Below are positions 48,530 to 56,465 of a stretch of 64,000 bases of DNA, in pieces. The position numbers and the translations under genes were made by a program. Source of the stretch: UMGS1590 sp900552455 (GTDB lineage: Bacteria; Bacillota; Peptococcia; Peptococcales; Peptococcaceae); assembly GCA_963931105.1 (NCBI GenBank), contig OZ007004.1, positions 682,001-746,000 on the forward strand, given 5' to 3'. The first letter of the stretch is position 1. Every line of letters begins with the position of its first letter. The notes under the pieces were generated by a model. It saw nothing but the letters and a program-made list of their open reading frames with translations, searched no databases and was not told where the DNA came from.

Positions 48530-49159
48530 ATGGATCGTGTTCACATTTTCGATCATCCGATGATCCACCACAAGATTTCCTATCTGCGCGACAAAACCAC
48601 ATCGACTGCCGATTTTCGCAACCTCGTCGAAGAGCTGGCGCTGCTCATGGCGTTTGAAGTTCTCGCCGATGTGCCAACCTACGACGCCGAAGTGGAAACG
48701 CCGCTGGCAACTGCTCACTGCCGCCGCGTCGCAGAAGATGGGCTCGTCATCGTGCCGATCCTGCGCGCAGGTTTGGGCATGGTGCCTGGTTTCCAAAAGC
48801 TCCTGCCATTTGTGCGCGTCGGCCACATCGGACTGGCTCGCAACGAAGAAACCCACGAGCCAGAAGCCTACTATTATAAAATGCCGCCAGGCGTGGAAGA
48901 CGCCACCGTTATCGTCGTCGATCCAATGCTCGCCACCGGCGGCAGCGCCTGCGATGCCATCGCCACGTTGAAGGCGCACGGCGTCACCCGTTTCAAATTC
49001 GTCTGCCTGATCGCCAGTGAAGCCGGCATCGCCCGTCTTTCCGCTGAACATCCAGACGTGGAGATCTACGCCGCTGAATGTGATCCCGTTCTCAACGACG
49101 ACGCCTACATCGTCCCAGGACTCGGCGATGCCGGCGACCGCATCTTTGGCACATTATAA
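48530..49159 (+). CDS. upp: Uracil phosphoribosyltransferase
   Basis: 209 residues, the usual length. It converts uracil and PRPP to UMP. PRPP-binding motif VIVVDPMLATGGSACDAI, uracil-binding YIVPGLGDAGDRIFGT at the C-terminus, and PILRAGLGMVPGF. Second gene of the glyA operon, with GGGAGGA before the ATG. Confidence 0.97.
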   Translation: MDRVHIFDHPMIHHKISYLRDKTTSTADFRNLVEELALLMAFEVLADVPTYDAEVETPLATAHCRRVAEDGLVIVPILRAGLGMVPGFQKLLPFVRVGHIGLARNEETHEPEAYYYKMPPGVEDATVIVVDPMLATGGSACDAIATLKAHGVTRFKFVCLIASEAGIARLSAEHPDVEIYAAECDPVLNDDAYIVPGLGDAGDRIFGTL

Positions 49160-49165
49160 ACACAC

Positions 49166-49197
49166 AACGCTCCGCCTGCACGCGCTGGCGGAGCGTT
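49166..49197 (+). terminator. Terminator of glyA-upp
   Basis: A perfect 11-bp stem AACGCTCCGCC with a 10-base loop, then CCACTTTT. Confidence 0.85.
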
Positions 49198-49283
49198 CCA
49201 CTTTTACAGACACTTAACAGCACTCCGCTAGCCGATCACACATTCATTCTGTAAACTGAACGTAGAATCTTCCCCTAGGAGTG

Positions 49284-49343
49284 ATGGCCCATGCTGCTCG
49301 TCGAAATCTGTGCATTTTGCATGTTACGGCGATGCTGGGCCAT
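49284..49343 (+). ncRNA. Structured leader of the PIN-PhoH gene
   Basis: ATGGCCCA (49284-49291) and TGGGCCAT (49336-49343) close a 60-base structure. TTTTCTTTT follows directly, then the AAAAGGAG site of the gene. A terminator or attenuator in the 5' leader is suggested; no known riboswitch class is recognised. Confidence 0.5.
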
Positions 49344-49375
49344 TTTCTTTTGAGACGAAAAGGAGTCGATCTGCT

Positions 49376-50746
49376 ATGCAAAAGACCTATGTATTGGATA
49401 CGAATGTGCTGATCCAAAGCCCACGGGCGCTGCTGTCCTTTGAGGATAACCGCATCGTGCTGCCGTTGGCGGTGCTGGAGGAATTGGATGCGCTGAAAAC
49501 TGCGGACGGCGAGCGCGGAGCAAACGCGCGCGCCTGCATCCGTATGCTGGAGGCGCTGCGTCTGGAAGGCAGCCTGACGGAGGGCGTGCCACTCCCTGGC
49601 GGCGGTTCGCTGCGCGTGGAGGTCAATTGTGTGGATGTGGCGCTGCCGCAAGGGTTTCCTGACCACAAAAACGACAACCGCATTCTCAAGGTCTGTCTCG
49701 GCCTCGCCGAACGAGAAGCGCCGTTGATCCTCGTAACGAAAGACATTCTCGTACGCATCAAAGCGCAGATGCTGGGCATCGAAGCGGAAGATTACATAAC
49801 GGAGCAAGCGCCGGAGCGCGAGAAACAATACACCGGCCGCGCAGAAGTTTACGTCAGCGAGGCGCGCTTCGACACTTTTCCGGAGCAGCCGCTCCTGCCT
49901 GAAGAAGTCTACCAGGTAGATGACGCCGGCGCGCGCCTGGCGGTCGCGCTCGTGCCAAATCAATTTCTCATCCTGCGCGCAGACCAGTCCCACGGAAAAA
50001 CACAGCTGGCGCGCTTCGACGGGCGCGAGATCGTGCCGCTGGCGTTCAAGAAAAAACATCCCTACGGCGTGACGCCGCGCAACGTCGGCCAGACATTTCT
50101 GCAGGAAGCGCTAATGACAAACGCCGAGGATGCGCCGCTGGTCATCGTCAAAGGCATCGCCGGCACAGCGAAAACGTTCTACGCTCTGGCTTGTGGGCTC
50201 TCGGCGATCATGGAGCAGGACGAGCCCGCCTATCGCCGCATTCTGATCAGCCGGCCGAATGTGCATTTCGACGACGACATCGGATTTCTGCCGGGAGATG
50301 AGAGCGAAAAGATCGCGCCGCTCCTGCGCCCGGCGATCGACAATCTGGAGCTTCTGGTGGATCAAAACGAACGCGAGCGCTTCCGCGATGAAAAAAGCCT
50401 CGCCGGCAAAGTCGAAGAGCTCTTCGCCCGCGACATCGTCTCCGCCCAGGCGCTCAATTTCATCCGCGGCCGCTCCGTGACAAAAACATACCTGATCATC
50501 GACGAAGCGCAGAATCTGACGCCGAAACAGGCCAAGGGCATCATCACCCGCGCCGGTGTCGGCACAAAGATCATCCTGCTCGGCGATCCAAACCAGATCG
50601 ATCACCCGCTTCTTGACGATCGCACCAACGGCCTCAGCTACGCCGCCGAAAAAATGAAGAACAGTCCCTACTGCTGGCAGGTGACAATGACGAGCGAGGA
50701 ATGCGAGCGCTCTGTTCTCGCCAAAGATGCCGCCACGCGCATGTAG
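49376..50746 (+). CDS. PIN-PhoH (PhoH2-type) RNase/ATPase
   Basis: 456 residues from the ATG after AAAAGGAG. An N-terminal PIN nuclease domain (YVLDTNVLIQSPRALLSF, ILVTKDILVRIKAQ) is fused to a PhoH ATPase with Walker A VKGIAGTAKTF and Walker B TYLIIDEAQNLTPKQAKGII, then GDPNQIDHP. PhoH2 proteins unwind and cut RNA in an ATP-dependent way and are often stress-associated. Acidic PIN residues (Asp8, Glu-rich LEELDALK) are present. Confidence 0.93.
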   Translation: MQKTYVLDTNVLIQSPRALLSFEDNRIVLPLAVLEELDALKTADGERGANARACIRMLEALRLEGSLTEGVPLPGGGSLRVEVNCVDVALPQGFPDHKNDNRILKVCLGLAEREAPLILVTKDILVRIKAQMLGIEAEDYITEQAPEREKQYTGRAEVYVSEARFDTFPEQPLLPEEVYQVDDAGARLAVALVPNQFLILRADQSHGKTQLARFDGREIVPLAFKKKHPYGVTPRNVGQTFLQEALMTNAEDAPLVIVKGIAGTAKTFYALACGLSAIMEQDEPAYRRILISRPNVHFDDDIGFLPGDESEKIAPLLRPAIDNLELLVDQNERERFRDEKSLAGKVEELFARDIVSAQALNFIRGRSVTKTYLIIDEAQNLTPKQAKGIITRAGVGTKIILLGDPNQIDHPLLDDRTNGLSYAAEKMKNSPYCWQVTMTSEECERSVLAKDAATRM

Positions 50747-50757
50747 GTGCACGAAAA

Positions 50758-50780
50758 AAAGAGGCCCATGCGGCCTCTTT
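50758..50780. terminator. Terminator of PIN-PhoH
   Basis: AAAGAGGCC/GGCCTCTTT, a 9-bp stem with a 5-base loop, A-rich before and T-rich after, so it can serve both convergent genes. Confidence 0.85.
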
Positions 50781-50794
50781 CCTGTTTTCTGTAT

Positions 50795-51082
50795 TTAATT
50801 GTGGTCGAATGAGATCTGCAACTCAACGAGGTCCTTATACCGTTCCTGGAGCTCGGCGTGTTCCGGACTTTCCAGATAGGTTTTGAGATCTTCAAGGCTG
50901 CGCATCTCAACGGTGATCATCAGATCCATGTTGCCTTCCCGCGAAACAATATTGCGATAGACCTGTGGATTGACGATGCCTTCGTGCTGTTTTTCCAGCG
51001 ATTCAAATTTATCGGCGAAAACGTCGATGATGCTTTCCGTCAACGCGTTTTCCTTGAACCTTAATAATAAATAATGGACCAT
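50795..51082 (-). CDS. Stress-responsive A/B-barrel (Dabb) domain protein
   Basis: 95 residues, a single Dabb domain: VHYLLLRFKENAL, then IDVFADKFESLEKQHEGIV and LMITVEMRSLEDLKTYLESPEHAEL. Dimeric ferredoxin-like barrels of this kind bind small hydrophobic ligands; physiological role unclear. AAAGGAGG precedes the start; monocistronic. Confidence 0.9.
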   Translation of the reverse strand: MVHYLLLRFKENALTESIIDVFADKFESLEKQHEGIVNPQVYRNIVSREGNMDLMITVEMRSLEDLKTYLESPEHAELQERYKDLVELQISFDHN

Positions 51083-51193
51083 CGGGATCTCCCTCCTTTA
51101 GGCTCTTTGCCATTATACCATAGATGACAAATTGGTTGCAAATATTCTACGGCAATTTGCCGAATTTTTTCGCCAATGGTTCAGACAAAAAAC

Positions 51194-51218
51194 GACGCCG
51201 TTCCAGCCGAACGGCGTC
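51194..51218 (-). terminator. Terminator of the small membrane-protein gene
   Basis: A perfect 10-bp stem GACGCCGTTC with a 5-base loop, then GTTTTTTG on the minus strand. Confidence 0.88.
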
Positions 51219-51223
51219 TCCAA

Positions 51224-51523
51224 TCAATGCTCCGATTTTTTTACGAAGCCTTCTTTTTCCTCTTTCTCTCTGTTCAGGCGTTCGACCTCGTGCGGCATGA
51301 GAATGGCGCCGCCATTGGCAAAAAACTGCGCGCGCTCCTCTTCCGTCATATTGTCGAGACGGCGCTGGCGCTCGAAGTAACGCAGAAAATACACGCCCAT
51401 GCCGACAAAGATCACAGCGAAGACAAACGCCAGCACGCTGCGACCGCTCACCGCGATCATCATCAAAATGACCGCCATGCAAAAATCAATGATGGCCGTC
51501 ACGAGATTGATCGTTTTCTTCAA
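51224..51523 (-). CDS. Small two-TM membrane protein of unknown function
   Basis: 99 residues from a TTG with AAGGA nine bases upstream. Two adjacent hydrophobic helices at about 5-48 (NLVTAIIDFCMAVILMMIAV, LAFVFAVIFVGMGVYFLRYF), then a charged soluble tail (RQRRLDNMTEEERAQFF, EKEEKEGFVKKSEH). No recognised family. A good terminator follows, supporting expression. Confidence 0.65.
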   Translation of the reverse strand: MKKTINLVTAIIDFCMAVILMMIAVSGRSVLAFVFAVIFVGMGVYFLRYFERQRRLDNMTEEERAQFFANGGAILMPHEVERLNREKEEKEGFVKKSEH

Positions 51524-51647
51524 TATTATCCATCCTTCCTCTGTGCACGGGAGCTGTCATCCGATCCCGTTTCATGCTATACTGATTGTACCATGTTTTA
51601 TCATTGATTGCCAGCCCAGCCGCTGGTATGTGAAAGGAGATCATTCC

Positions 51648-53045
51648 ATGGAATTTGAATACAAAAACCCAAGCCTCTGGCAGGATCTTGCCGAAAAAGA
51701 TCGCGACGCTCTCTTCGCCTACGGCGAACGCTACAAAGCATTTCTCGACGCCGGCAAAACCGAGCGCGAATGCGCAGCTGAGATGACCCGTCAGGCGCAC
51801 GCCCACGGCTTCATCGATCTTGCCGACGTGCTCGCTGCCGGAAAAATGCCAGAAGCCGGCACAAAGATCGTCTACAACCACAAAAACAAAGCCGTCGTCC
51901 TCTTCGTCATCGGCGAGCGCCCGCTGGAAGCCGGCATGCACATCGTCGGCGCACACATCGATGCGCCACGACTCGATCTCAAAGCGCATCCGCTCTATGA
52001 AGACGGCGAACTCGCCCTGCTCAAGACCCATTACTACGGCGGCATCAAAAAATATCAGTGGACCTGCCAGCCCCTCGCGCTGCACGGCGTCGTCCATCGC
52101 GCCGACGGCAGCAAGGTTGATGTGCGCATCGGCGACGAAGCCGGCGATCCCGTGCTCTACATCACCGATCTGCTCGTTCATCTTTCCAAGCGCCAGAACG
52201 ACAGCAAACTTGCCGAAGCCATCAGCGGCGAACAGCTGAACGCCATCGCAGGCCACATCCCGCTGGCCAACGCCGACGAAAAAGAACCGATCAAAGCCGC
52301 CGTGCTGAAATTGCTCCACGAAAAATACGGCCTCATCGAAGAAGATCTGCTCCTCGCCGAGCTCGAGCTCGTTCCCGCACAGAACGCCGTCGACGTCGGA
52401 CTCGATCGCGGCCTCATCGCCGCCCACGGCCACGACGATCGCTCTTGCGCATACGCCGCCTTCGACGCGCTGCTGAATCTCACAACGCCACAGACCACCG
52501 CCGTCGGACTCTTCGTCGACAAAGAAGAGATCGGCTCCGTCGGCAACACCTCCATGAGCGCGCGCTATTTTGAAAACATCCTCGCAGAGCTTTTCGCGCT
52601 CGACGGCAAAGACAGCGAGCTTTCCGTGCGCCGCGCCCTCGCCGCTTCCAGCGTCCTTTCTGCCGACGTCACCGCCGCGCTCGATCCAACCTTCCCTGAC
52701 GTGCACGACAAGCGCAACGTCGCCCTTCTAGGCCACGGCGTCGCACTCTGCAAATACACAGGCTCCCGCGGCAAAAGCGGTTCCAACGACGCCAACGCAG
52801 AATTTCTCGCCAAACTCCGCCAGGCATTCTCAGCCGCCGGTGTACCATGGCAGATCAGCGAGCTCGGCAAAGTCGACGAAGGCGGCGGCGGCACCATCGC
52901 CTACATCCTTGCTGAACGCGGCGCCGAAGTCGTCGACTGCGGCGTGCCAATGCTCTCCATGCACGCACCCGTCGAACTCGCCAGCAAAGCCGACCTCTAC
53001 TACACCATGCGCGCCTACAAAGCCTTCTACGAAGCAGCGCTGTAA
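51648..53045 (+). CDS. M18-family zinc aminopeptidase (copy 2)
   Basis: 465 residues from the ATG after AAAGGAG; the upstream frame is not supported. Zinc ligands VGAHIDAPRLDLK, GHDDRSCAYA, DKEEIGSVGNTSM, SADVTAALDPTFPD and SMHAPVELASK. Longer than copy 1 and with the 60-residue insertion typical of the ApeA-like branch. Broad-specificity cytosolic aminopeptidase; monocistronic. Confidence 0.93.
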   Translation: MEFEYKNPSLWQDLAEKDRDALFAYGERYKAFLDAGKTERECAAEMTRQAHAHGFIDLADVLAAGKMPEAGTKIVYNHKNKAVVLFVIGERPLEAGMHIVGAHIDAPRLDLKAHPLYEDGELALLKTHYYGGIKKYQWTCQPLALHGVVHRADGSKVDVRIGDEAGDPVLYITDLLVHLSKRQNDSKLAEAISGEQLNAIAGHIPLANADEKEPIKAAVLKLLHEKYGLIEEDLLLAELELVPAQNAVDVGLDRGLIAAHGHDDRSCAYAAFDALLNLTTPQTTAVGLFVDKEEIGSVGNTSMSARYFENILAELFALDGKDSELSVRRALAASSVLSADVTAALDPTFPDVHDKRNVALLGHGVALCKYTGSRGKSGSNDANAEFLAKLRQAFSAAGVPWQISELGKVDEGGGGTIAYILAERGAEVVDCGVPMLSMHAPVELASKADLYYTMRAYKAFYEAAL

Positions 53046-53063
53046 GCGCATCGCATAAAAAGC

Positions 53064-53091
53064 ATCCCTGCCGGAAAACTCCGACAGGGAT
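53064..53091. terminator. Bidirectional terminator
   Basis: ATCCCTG-CGGA / TCCG-CAGGGAT with a C-A mismatch, then TTTTTG, between the aminopeptidase and the convergent TSUP gene. Confidence 0.85.
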
Positions 53092-53098
53092 TTTTGTT

Positions 53099-53833
53099 TT
53101 AAGCATTATGAAATAACATGAAGACACCGTCAACGATCATCACCACACAGATAAAACGCCGCAGCGCCAGCGCATCCATATGACTCACCAATCGCTTCGC
53201 AATATAGAGCCCCACACCCATGCTGACAACGCCAAGCAACGTATAGCCGACAAGATCTACGCTGAACATCCCATTTATCACACGCATGACAAAATCGATC
53301 GCCAGCGTGCAGCCGCCAACCAATTGCGATGTGCCGAGATAATCTTCCTTACTATGCGTCGCTTCCAGAAAAAATGCCGCCATCAACGGCCCGCCAACAC
53401 CGAACATCCCCATGATGATCCCGCTCAGCGCAGCCAATACAATGAGCGCATGGCCATTGGCACGCACATGGATCACCCGCTGTCCCCAAAGCAGATAGAT
53501 CGCCATTGCAACGAAGATCACACCCATCAACGTGTACCAGATTGGATGATCGCCAACGCGCTTCAGCACCAATACGCTCGCCAGATCCGCCACAACAAAA
53601 ACAGCCAACCAATGTGGTACCCACTTCCAATCGATCGTACGTCGATAGAGCCAAGCATTGTAAAACATCACCACCATCGCCATCAACGCTGCCAGCACCA
53701 ACGACTTCGTGTAGCCAAAAATATACGGAAACACCATCAGCACCACCATGCCAAAAGCAAATCCGCTGATCCCCTGCACCACCGACGCCGCCAGCACAAT
53801 GGCGCAAAAAGCAGCCAAAGTTCCGATTGTCAT
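53099..53833 (-). CDS. TSUP (TauE/SafE)-family permease
   Basis: 244 residues, eight hydrophobic segments in two homologous halves. TSUP motifs: AASVVQGISGFAFGMVVLM at the N-terminus and SGIIMGMFGVGGPLMAAFFL in the second half. Family members export or import sulfite, sulfonates or other organosulfur anions. A link to the sulfur-ester genes elsewhere in the window is only suggestive. Confidence 0.88.
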   Translation of the reverse strand: MTIGTLAAFCAIVLAASVVQGISGFAFGMVVLMVFPYIFGYTKSLVLAALMAMVVMFYNAWLYRRTIDWKWVPHWLAVFVVADLASVLVLKRVGDHPIWYTLMGVIFVAMAIYLLWGQRVIHVRANGHALIVLAALSGIIMGMFGVGGPLMAAFFLEATHSKEDYLGTSQLVGGCTLAIDFVMRVINGMFSVDLVGYTLLGVVSMGVGLYIAKRLVSHMDALALRRFICVVMIVDGVFMLFHNA

Positions 53834-53924
53834 TCTATTCTCCCCCTACTACAAATAAAATTATAATTATCATTCCTTATAATTAGCAATCTGCAAGAAG
53901 CTTTCTATGAAAAATCATCAATAC

Positions 53925-53966
53925 CATCAGTCCAATGGTGCCTCGTGTCCCATCATTGGACTGATG
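53925..53966. repeat. Long hairpin upstream of the TSUP gene
   Basis: CATCAGTCCAATG (53925-53937) and its perfect complement (53954-53966) form a 13-bp stem with a 16-base loop, about 90 bases before the TSUP start. No T-run follows. The rest of 53834-54068 is AT-rich and gene-free. Confidence 0.55.
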
Positions 53967-54068
53967 CCATCCACAATATAAAGAACAGATGGCAAATCGC
54001 CGCGAACGTTATTACCCCATTTCTTTTTAGTTCTATCACTTTCACTCCTCACCTATATCATAATAAAA

Positions 54069-54099
54069 AACCTATTTCGGCGCCATGCCAAAATAGGTT
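54069..54099 (-). terminator. Terminator of the 54118-56371 operon
   Basis: AACCTATTT-GGC / GCC-AAATAGGTT with one mismatch and a 5-base loop, then TTTTTATTATG on the minus strand. Confidence 0.85.
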
Positions 54100-54117
54100 C
54101 ATATTTTGTGATAAACG

Positions 54118-55089
54118 TTAAAGAATCTCCTCATCAATCGCATCGCTTCTATAAATCCCCCAGCGATTACCATAACGCAAAAGAGTTTCTCCAGCTTTAT
54201 CGCCATACAGCTTCTTTACAGATCTATAAGTATCGATGAAAAGATCTCTGTTCGCATCTGTGCGACGCAGCTTCTCGAGTTCATCGAGATACGTTCGGTC
54301 ATAATAGCCGCGGAGGGCTTTCTTGTAATCCTGCATAACATCTGCCAAACGATAGCTGTAGTTGTACCAGTAGGTTCTCTTAAAAATCGGCGTCGCCACG
54401 CCTCCCTTACTCTCGACATCATATAGTCTTTCATACACATATTCCATGCGTGCGTTTTCCACATAACGCATGCGATCTCCATCAAGATACATCATACCAT
54501 AAACGGTCTTCTCAAAGATATCCTTTGTTTCAAAATTCTCCAGCATGCTCTTACGCTCATCTTTAAGCCATACCCTCAAGTTTTTAAACGTCTCCCATGT
54601 GATCTTACGGCAGGTATAGATATATTCCATCTGCTCCTCGAAACGACGCAGTCTTTCAATGTCAAACACGCCTTCCAACTCATCAACCATGCTCCACATA
54701 TATTCTGCAGCGCTGTCATCGGTTACATCGCCAGCCAGGTTAGCCAACGTCACAAAAAATTCTTCAGGAAAGCTGTCTCGAATCTTTTTTGCCAGCTCCA
54801 TCTTCACATCCTGAGCAATAACCTCCTTCATACCCGCAGGTACAGGACATTTCTTTGTGTATTCATAAACATTGCTTGGAAAAATACTCTGCAGATTGCT
54901 TTTCTCGATAAAGCTATAGATATCCTCAGCATTCGGACTGATCTTATAGTACCGCCTATCATTTTCCACATAAGCACAACCATACATCGTAAACTCTGTA
55001 TCAAAATAACCAAGTTCAGCCATTTTGCGCACATCGTCGGCAACCTGCGCATCGTGCAGTTTCATCATCAAACCAAGTCTTCCTGTCAT
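54118..55089 (-). CDS. Unrecognised 323-residue protein
   Basis: 323 residues, GGAGGAGG before the ATG. Predicted soluble and helical, rich in Tyr, Arg and acidic residues (MEYIYTCRKITWETFKNL, YWYNYSYRLADVMQDYKKAL). No P-loop, Cys cluster, signal or membrane segment. Last gene of an operon with a solitary ABC ATPase (17 bases upstream) and a zinc-ribbon protein. It may be the effector or partner of that ATPase. I do not recognise the family. Confidence 0.7.
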   Translation of the reverse strand: MTGRLGLMMKLHDAQVADDVRKMAELGYFDTEFTMYGCAYVENDRRYYKISPNAEDIYSFIEKSNLQSIFPSNVYEYTKKCPVPAGMKEVIAQDVKMELAKKIRDSFPEEFFVTLANLAGDVTDDSAAEYMWSMVDELEGVFDIERLRRFEEQMEYIYTCRKITWETFKNLRVWLKDERKSMLENFETKDIFEKTVYGMMYLDGDRMRYVENARMEYVYERLYDVESKGGVATPIFKRTYWYNYSYRLADVMQDYKKALRGYYDRTYLDELEKLRRTDANRDLFIDTYRSVKKLYGDKAGETLLRYGNRWGIYRSDAIDEEIL

Positions 55090-55106
55090 GGGGCCTCCTC
55101 CTTTCT

Positions 55107-55916
55107 TCAGAACATGTTCGCCAGGGTCGAATGGCTCTCAACAGCGAGACGGTAAGTGCCGTCTGGTTCTGCGAAGAGATCCACCGGATAATCCAGAAGA
55201 TTTTCCAGCATCTCTTCTTTGAGCATATCGCCAATTGGTCCCTGGGCGAAAACATTCCCATTCTTGAGATAGAGGATATGGTCAAAGAGCGGGATGATCT
55301 CTTCTACATAGTGAGTGACGTAGACAATGGTCAGCGCCTTCTTTTCGGCAAGCTTGTTAATGGTGTCGAAAAGGTAGCTGCGGTTGTAAATATCCAGGCC
55401 CGTGCATGGCTCATCCAAAATGAGCATGTCAGGGTTTGGAAAGAGCGCACGCGCAATGAGCACATTCTGACGCTCACCCTTGGAGAGCATATCAAAGGTG
55501 CGGTTAATCTTGTCGCCAAGATTCAGCGATTCCAAGAGGTCCTTAGCCAGAAGCACATCGTCCAGCGTGATGTCTTCTTCCAGTCCCAGAGTGCCGCTTT
55601 TTCCGGAAAGCACGATGTTCAGCGCCGACTCTCGCGTGTAGTATTTATCAAAGAACGAACTCGACACCCAGCCAGTGCGCTTGCGAATGTCCAGGATGTT
55701 GTCATTAGAAAATTCTTCGCCAAACACCTTCACGGTACCGCTTGTGTAATGTTTGAGCCCGGCGATAATGGAGAGGAGCGTGGTTTTCCCGCTGCCGTTC
55801 ATCCCAAAAACTACCCAGTGCTCGCCCTGCTTCACCTTCCAGTTCACGTCATGCAGAAGGTATTTATAGCCCACTTTGCAGCTAAGCTTATTGGTTTCTA
55901 CAATATACTCGCTCAT
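55107..55916 (-). CDS. Solitary ABC ATPase (ModF/YlmA-like)
   Basis: 269 residues from the ATG at 55916 after AAGGTG; the longer frame overlaps the upstream gene and lacks homology. Walker A FGMNGSGKTTLL, Q-loop region RKRTGWVSSSFFDKYY, signature MLSKGERQNVLIARAL, Walker B MLILDEPCTGLD and H-loop VYVTHYVEEIIP. No permease or binding protein is present in the operon, so a non-transport role or a distant partner is likely. Confidence 0.9.
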   Translation of the reverse strand: MSEYIVETNKLSCKVGYKYLLHDVNWKVKQGEHWVVFGMNGSGKTTLLSIIAGLKHYTSGTVKVFGEEFSNDNILDIRKRTGWVSSSFFDKYYTRESALNIVLSGKSGTLGLEEDITLDDVLLAKDLLESLNLGDKINRTFDMLSKGERQNVLIARALFPNPDMLILDEPCTGLDIYNRSYLFDTINKLAEKKALTIVYVTHYVEEIIPLFDHILYLKNGNVFAQGPIGDMLKEEMLENLLDYPVDLFAEPDGTYRLAVESHSTLANMF

Positions 55917-55930
55917 AGGATCACCTTCTT

Positions 55931-56371
55931 TTATTTCAGGTCGTCGTCTGAGAGCGTCACGCACTCGCCGACAAAGTTTTCGTTGGCGTGGATTGGCACG
56001 ACGAAGCCGTCTGAATTCAGGAAGCCGAGGTTCTGGTTTTCCCAGCTCATAATCTCGCACACTTTGGCGATGGTCATCTGCTTCGTGTTTTCGCTGTCGT
56101 CAAGGTCAGGATAGCAGTTGAAACGGCTGTTTTCAACGAAATACTTGGCGCTGTCATAAATTTCCTTTTCCACGCCAAATTCGATGCGGTCACAGTCGCT
56201 GCAGAAAATTTCCGTGCGCGCATCTTCAAATTCGCTGAAAATGATTTGGCGCAGTTTCAACTTTCCGCCGCAATATTTGCAAACGCAGCGGTGCGTGCGC
56301 TTTTTCAGCATGTCCACACGTTTTTCGGATTTGTAGCTCTTGTTGTCTTTGTTATCATTTGAAGCACTCAT
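55931..56371 (-). CDS. Zinc-ribbon protein of unknown function
   Basis: 146 residues from the ATG after AAGGAGG; 22 extra in-frame residues upstream are unsupported. A basic, charged N-terminus (KSEKRVDMLKKRTHR) precedes a four-Cys zinc ribbon: CVCKYCGG and FCSDCDR, about 27 residues apart. The second half is mixed alpha/beta (MTIAKVCEIMSWENQNLGFLNSDGF). Possibly nucleic-acid binding. First gene of the three-gene operon with the ABC ATPase. Confidence 0.75.
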   Translation of the reverse strand: MSASNDNKDNKSYKSEKRVDMLKKRTHRCVCKYCGGKLKLRQIIFSEFEDARTEIFCSDCDRIEFGVEKEIYDSAKYFVENSRFNCYPDLDDSENTKQMTIAKVCEIMSWENQNLGFLNSDGFVVPIHANENFVGECVTLSDDDLK

Positions 56372-56465
56372 CGTCTTCTCCTCCTTACAATTCACCCAAT
56401 ACATAATATGATCATCCAAGAAAAAGAGAGACAGCACGCCTCTCTTCTCCTTGTAGGATTGATTT

